In this document: positions 63,737 through 64,000 of the stretch, one piece after another | Layout of the letters: each line of letters starts with the position of its first letter | Numbering within the stretch: position 1 is the first letter of the stretch | From: Ewingella sp049889095 | GTDB lineage: Bacteria > Pseudomonadota > Gammaproteobacteria > Enterobacterales > Enterobacteriaceae | Length of the DNA stretch: 64,000 nt | Assembly: GCA_049889095.1 (NCBI GenBank) | Contig: JBLJFK010000006.1 | Reading direction: 5' to 3' (one strand) | Made by a program: the position numbers and the translations under genes | Notes under the pieces: generated by a model | Databases searched by the model: none | Seen by the model: the letters and a program-made list of their open reading frames with translations, nothing else | What the model was told of the DNA's origin: nothing

Positions 63737-64000
63737 ATGTTTTTGCTCGAAGAAGATGAAAATATACATCACTATTTTACTCAAGATGTCTATGCACAAT
63801 CCTGTGCCATTACGGCTTGGCAACAACTTTACGATCAAATTCATCCCGGAAACTTTCAGGGTGAATTAACGGAGATCCTCTTCGACGGTGTTCAGTTATG
63901 CTCTGAATACACTAGCCTGGCGTTACGACAGTCTTGTATGGTGCAGCCAGAGTCGTTTTGGTTAGGTATTCCCGCCCCGCATCGCGCCATAGGGTTTATC
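63737..64000 (+). CDS. eutR: EutR-like AraC-family regulator (5' end only)
   Basis: The first 88 codons, cut by the window edge. The translation reads MFLLEEDENIHHYFTQDVYA and contains AITAWQQLYDQIHPG, GELTEILFDGVQL, EYTSLALRQSCMVQPESFWL, and GIPAP, which match residues 35-115 of E. coli EutR. EutR activates ethanolamine genes in response to ethanolamine and adenosylcobalamin. The N-terminal stretch before the conserved part is shorter than in E. coli. The DNA-binding half lies outside the window. Confidence 0.88.
   Translation, partial: MFLLEEDENIHHYFTQDVYAQSCAITAWQQLYDQIHPGNFQGELTEILFDGVQLCSEYTSLALRQSCMVQPESFWLGIPAPHRAIGFI

Noticed and set aside
1..64000. tRNA, rRNA, integrase or complete insertion sequence
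   Set aside because: No tRNA-like cloverleaf, transposase or integrase sequence was recognised, although accessory blocks interrupt the conserved gene order.

Overview
The window is chromosomal DNA of a gamma-proteobacterium of the order Enterobacterales. The first half keeps the Escherichia coli 63-64 min gene order: recB-ptrA-recC, ppdC-ygdB-ppdB-ppdA, thyA-lgt-ptsP-rppH, mutH-ygdR-tas, lplT-aas, an Omr small RNA, galR and lysA/lysR. Several blocks foreign to E. coli interrupt or follow this backbone, and ygdQ is missing between mutH and ygdR. Base composition (roughly 52% GC by eye) and these differences fit a genus outside the E. coli/Salmonella group, perhaps Rahnella/Rouxiella/Ewingella-like. 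That taxonomic guess was not checked.

Layout. 1-6542: DNA repair and periplasmic protease genes on the minus strand. 6650-8565: an overlapping pseudopilin cluster. 8815-13445: thymidylate synthase, lipoprotein lipidation, nitrogen-PTS and mRNA decay genes. 13446-14139: a gene-free AT-rich stretch with clustered DnaA boxes, a candidate DARS2. 14140-18227: mutH, ygdR, tas and a DASS anion transporter. 18308-21909: the lplT-aas lysophospholipid repair operon and an OmrA/B-type sRNA. 22045-25578: a BisC-type molybdoenzyme divergent from galR. 25650-30360: a beta-glucoside PTS locus with an ExuR/UxuR-like regulator and matching operators, inserted between galR and lysA. 30433-32769: lysA/lysR. 32845-42723: assorted accessory genes, namely an MFS pump, a LysR regulator, a degenerate metallo-beta-lactamase-fold protein, a TPR protein, a YddA-like ABC exporter, a GntR/alpha-glucoside-type PTS pair, Nlp/SfsB and a DUF559 protein beside a tandem repeat. 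42911-52030: an MdtABC/MuxABC-type efflux operon with its own outer-membrane lipoprotein. 52417-54378: a class-I amidotransferase (peptidase C26), a DUF2000 protein and an Lrp-like regulator.

The most interesting part is 54379-64000. It reads pntA-pntB, a full-length phosphotransacetylase, an iron alcohol dehydrogenase, an EutE-like acetaldehyde dehydrogenase and the start of an EutR-like regulator. Together these encode acetaldehyde to acetyl-CoA (NADH formed), acetyl-CoA to acetyl-phosphate, a probable acetaldehyde/ethanol reaction, and proton-driven NADH/NADPH exchange. No microcompartment shell genes are present, and the EutE homologue has a shortened N-terminus where the E. coli protein carries its shell-targeting segment. 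The regions upstream of pntA and of the eutE homologue share a duplicated block of about 170-180 bp that starts with an identical CRP-like site. This suggests one co-regulated, shell-free C2-aldehyde and redox-balancing module. The cluster continues past the window edge, so its substrate-entry genes are not visible.
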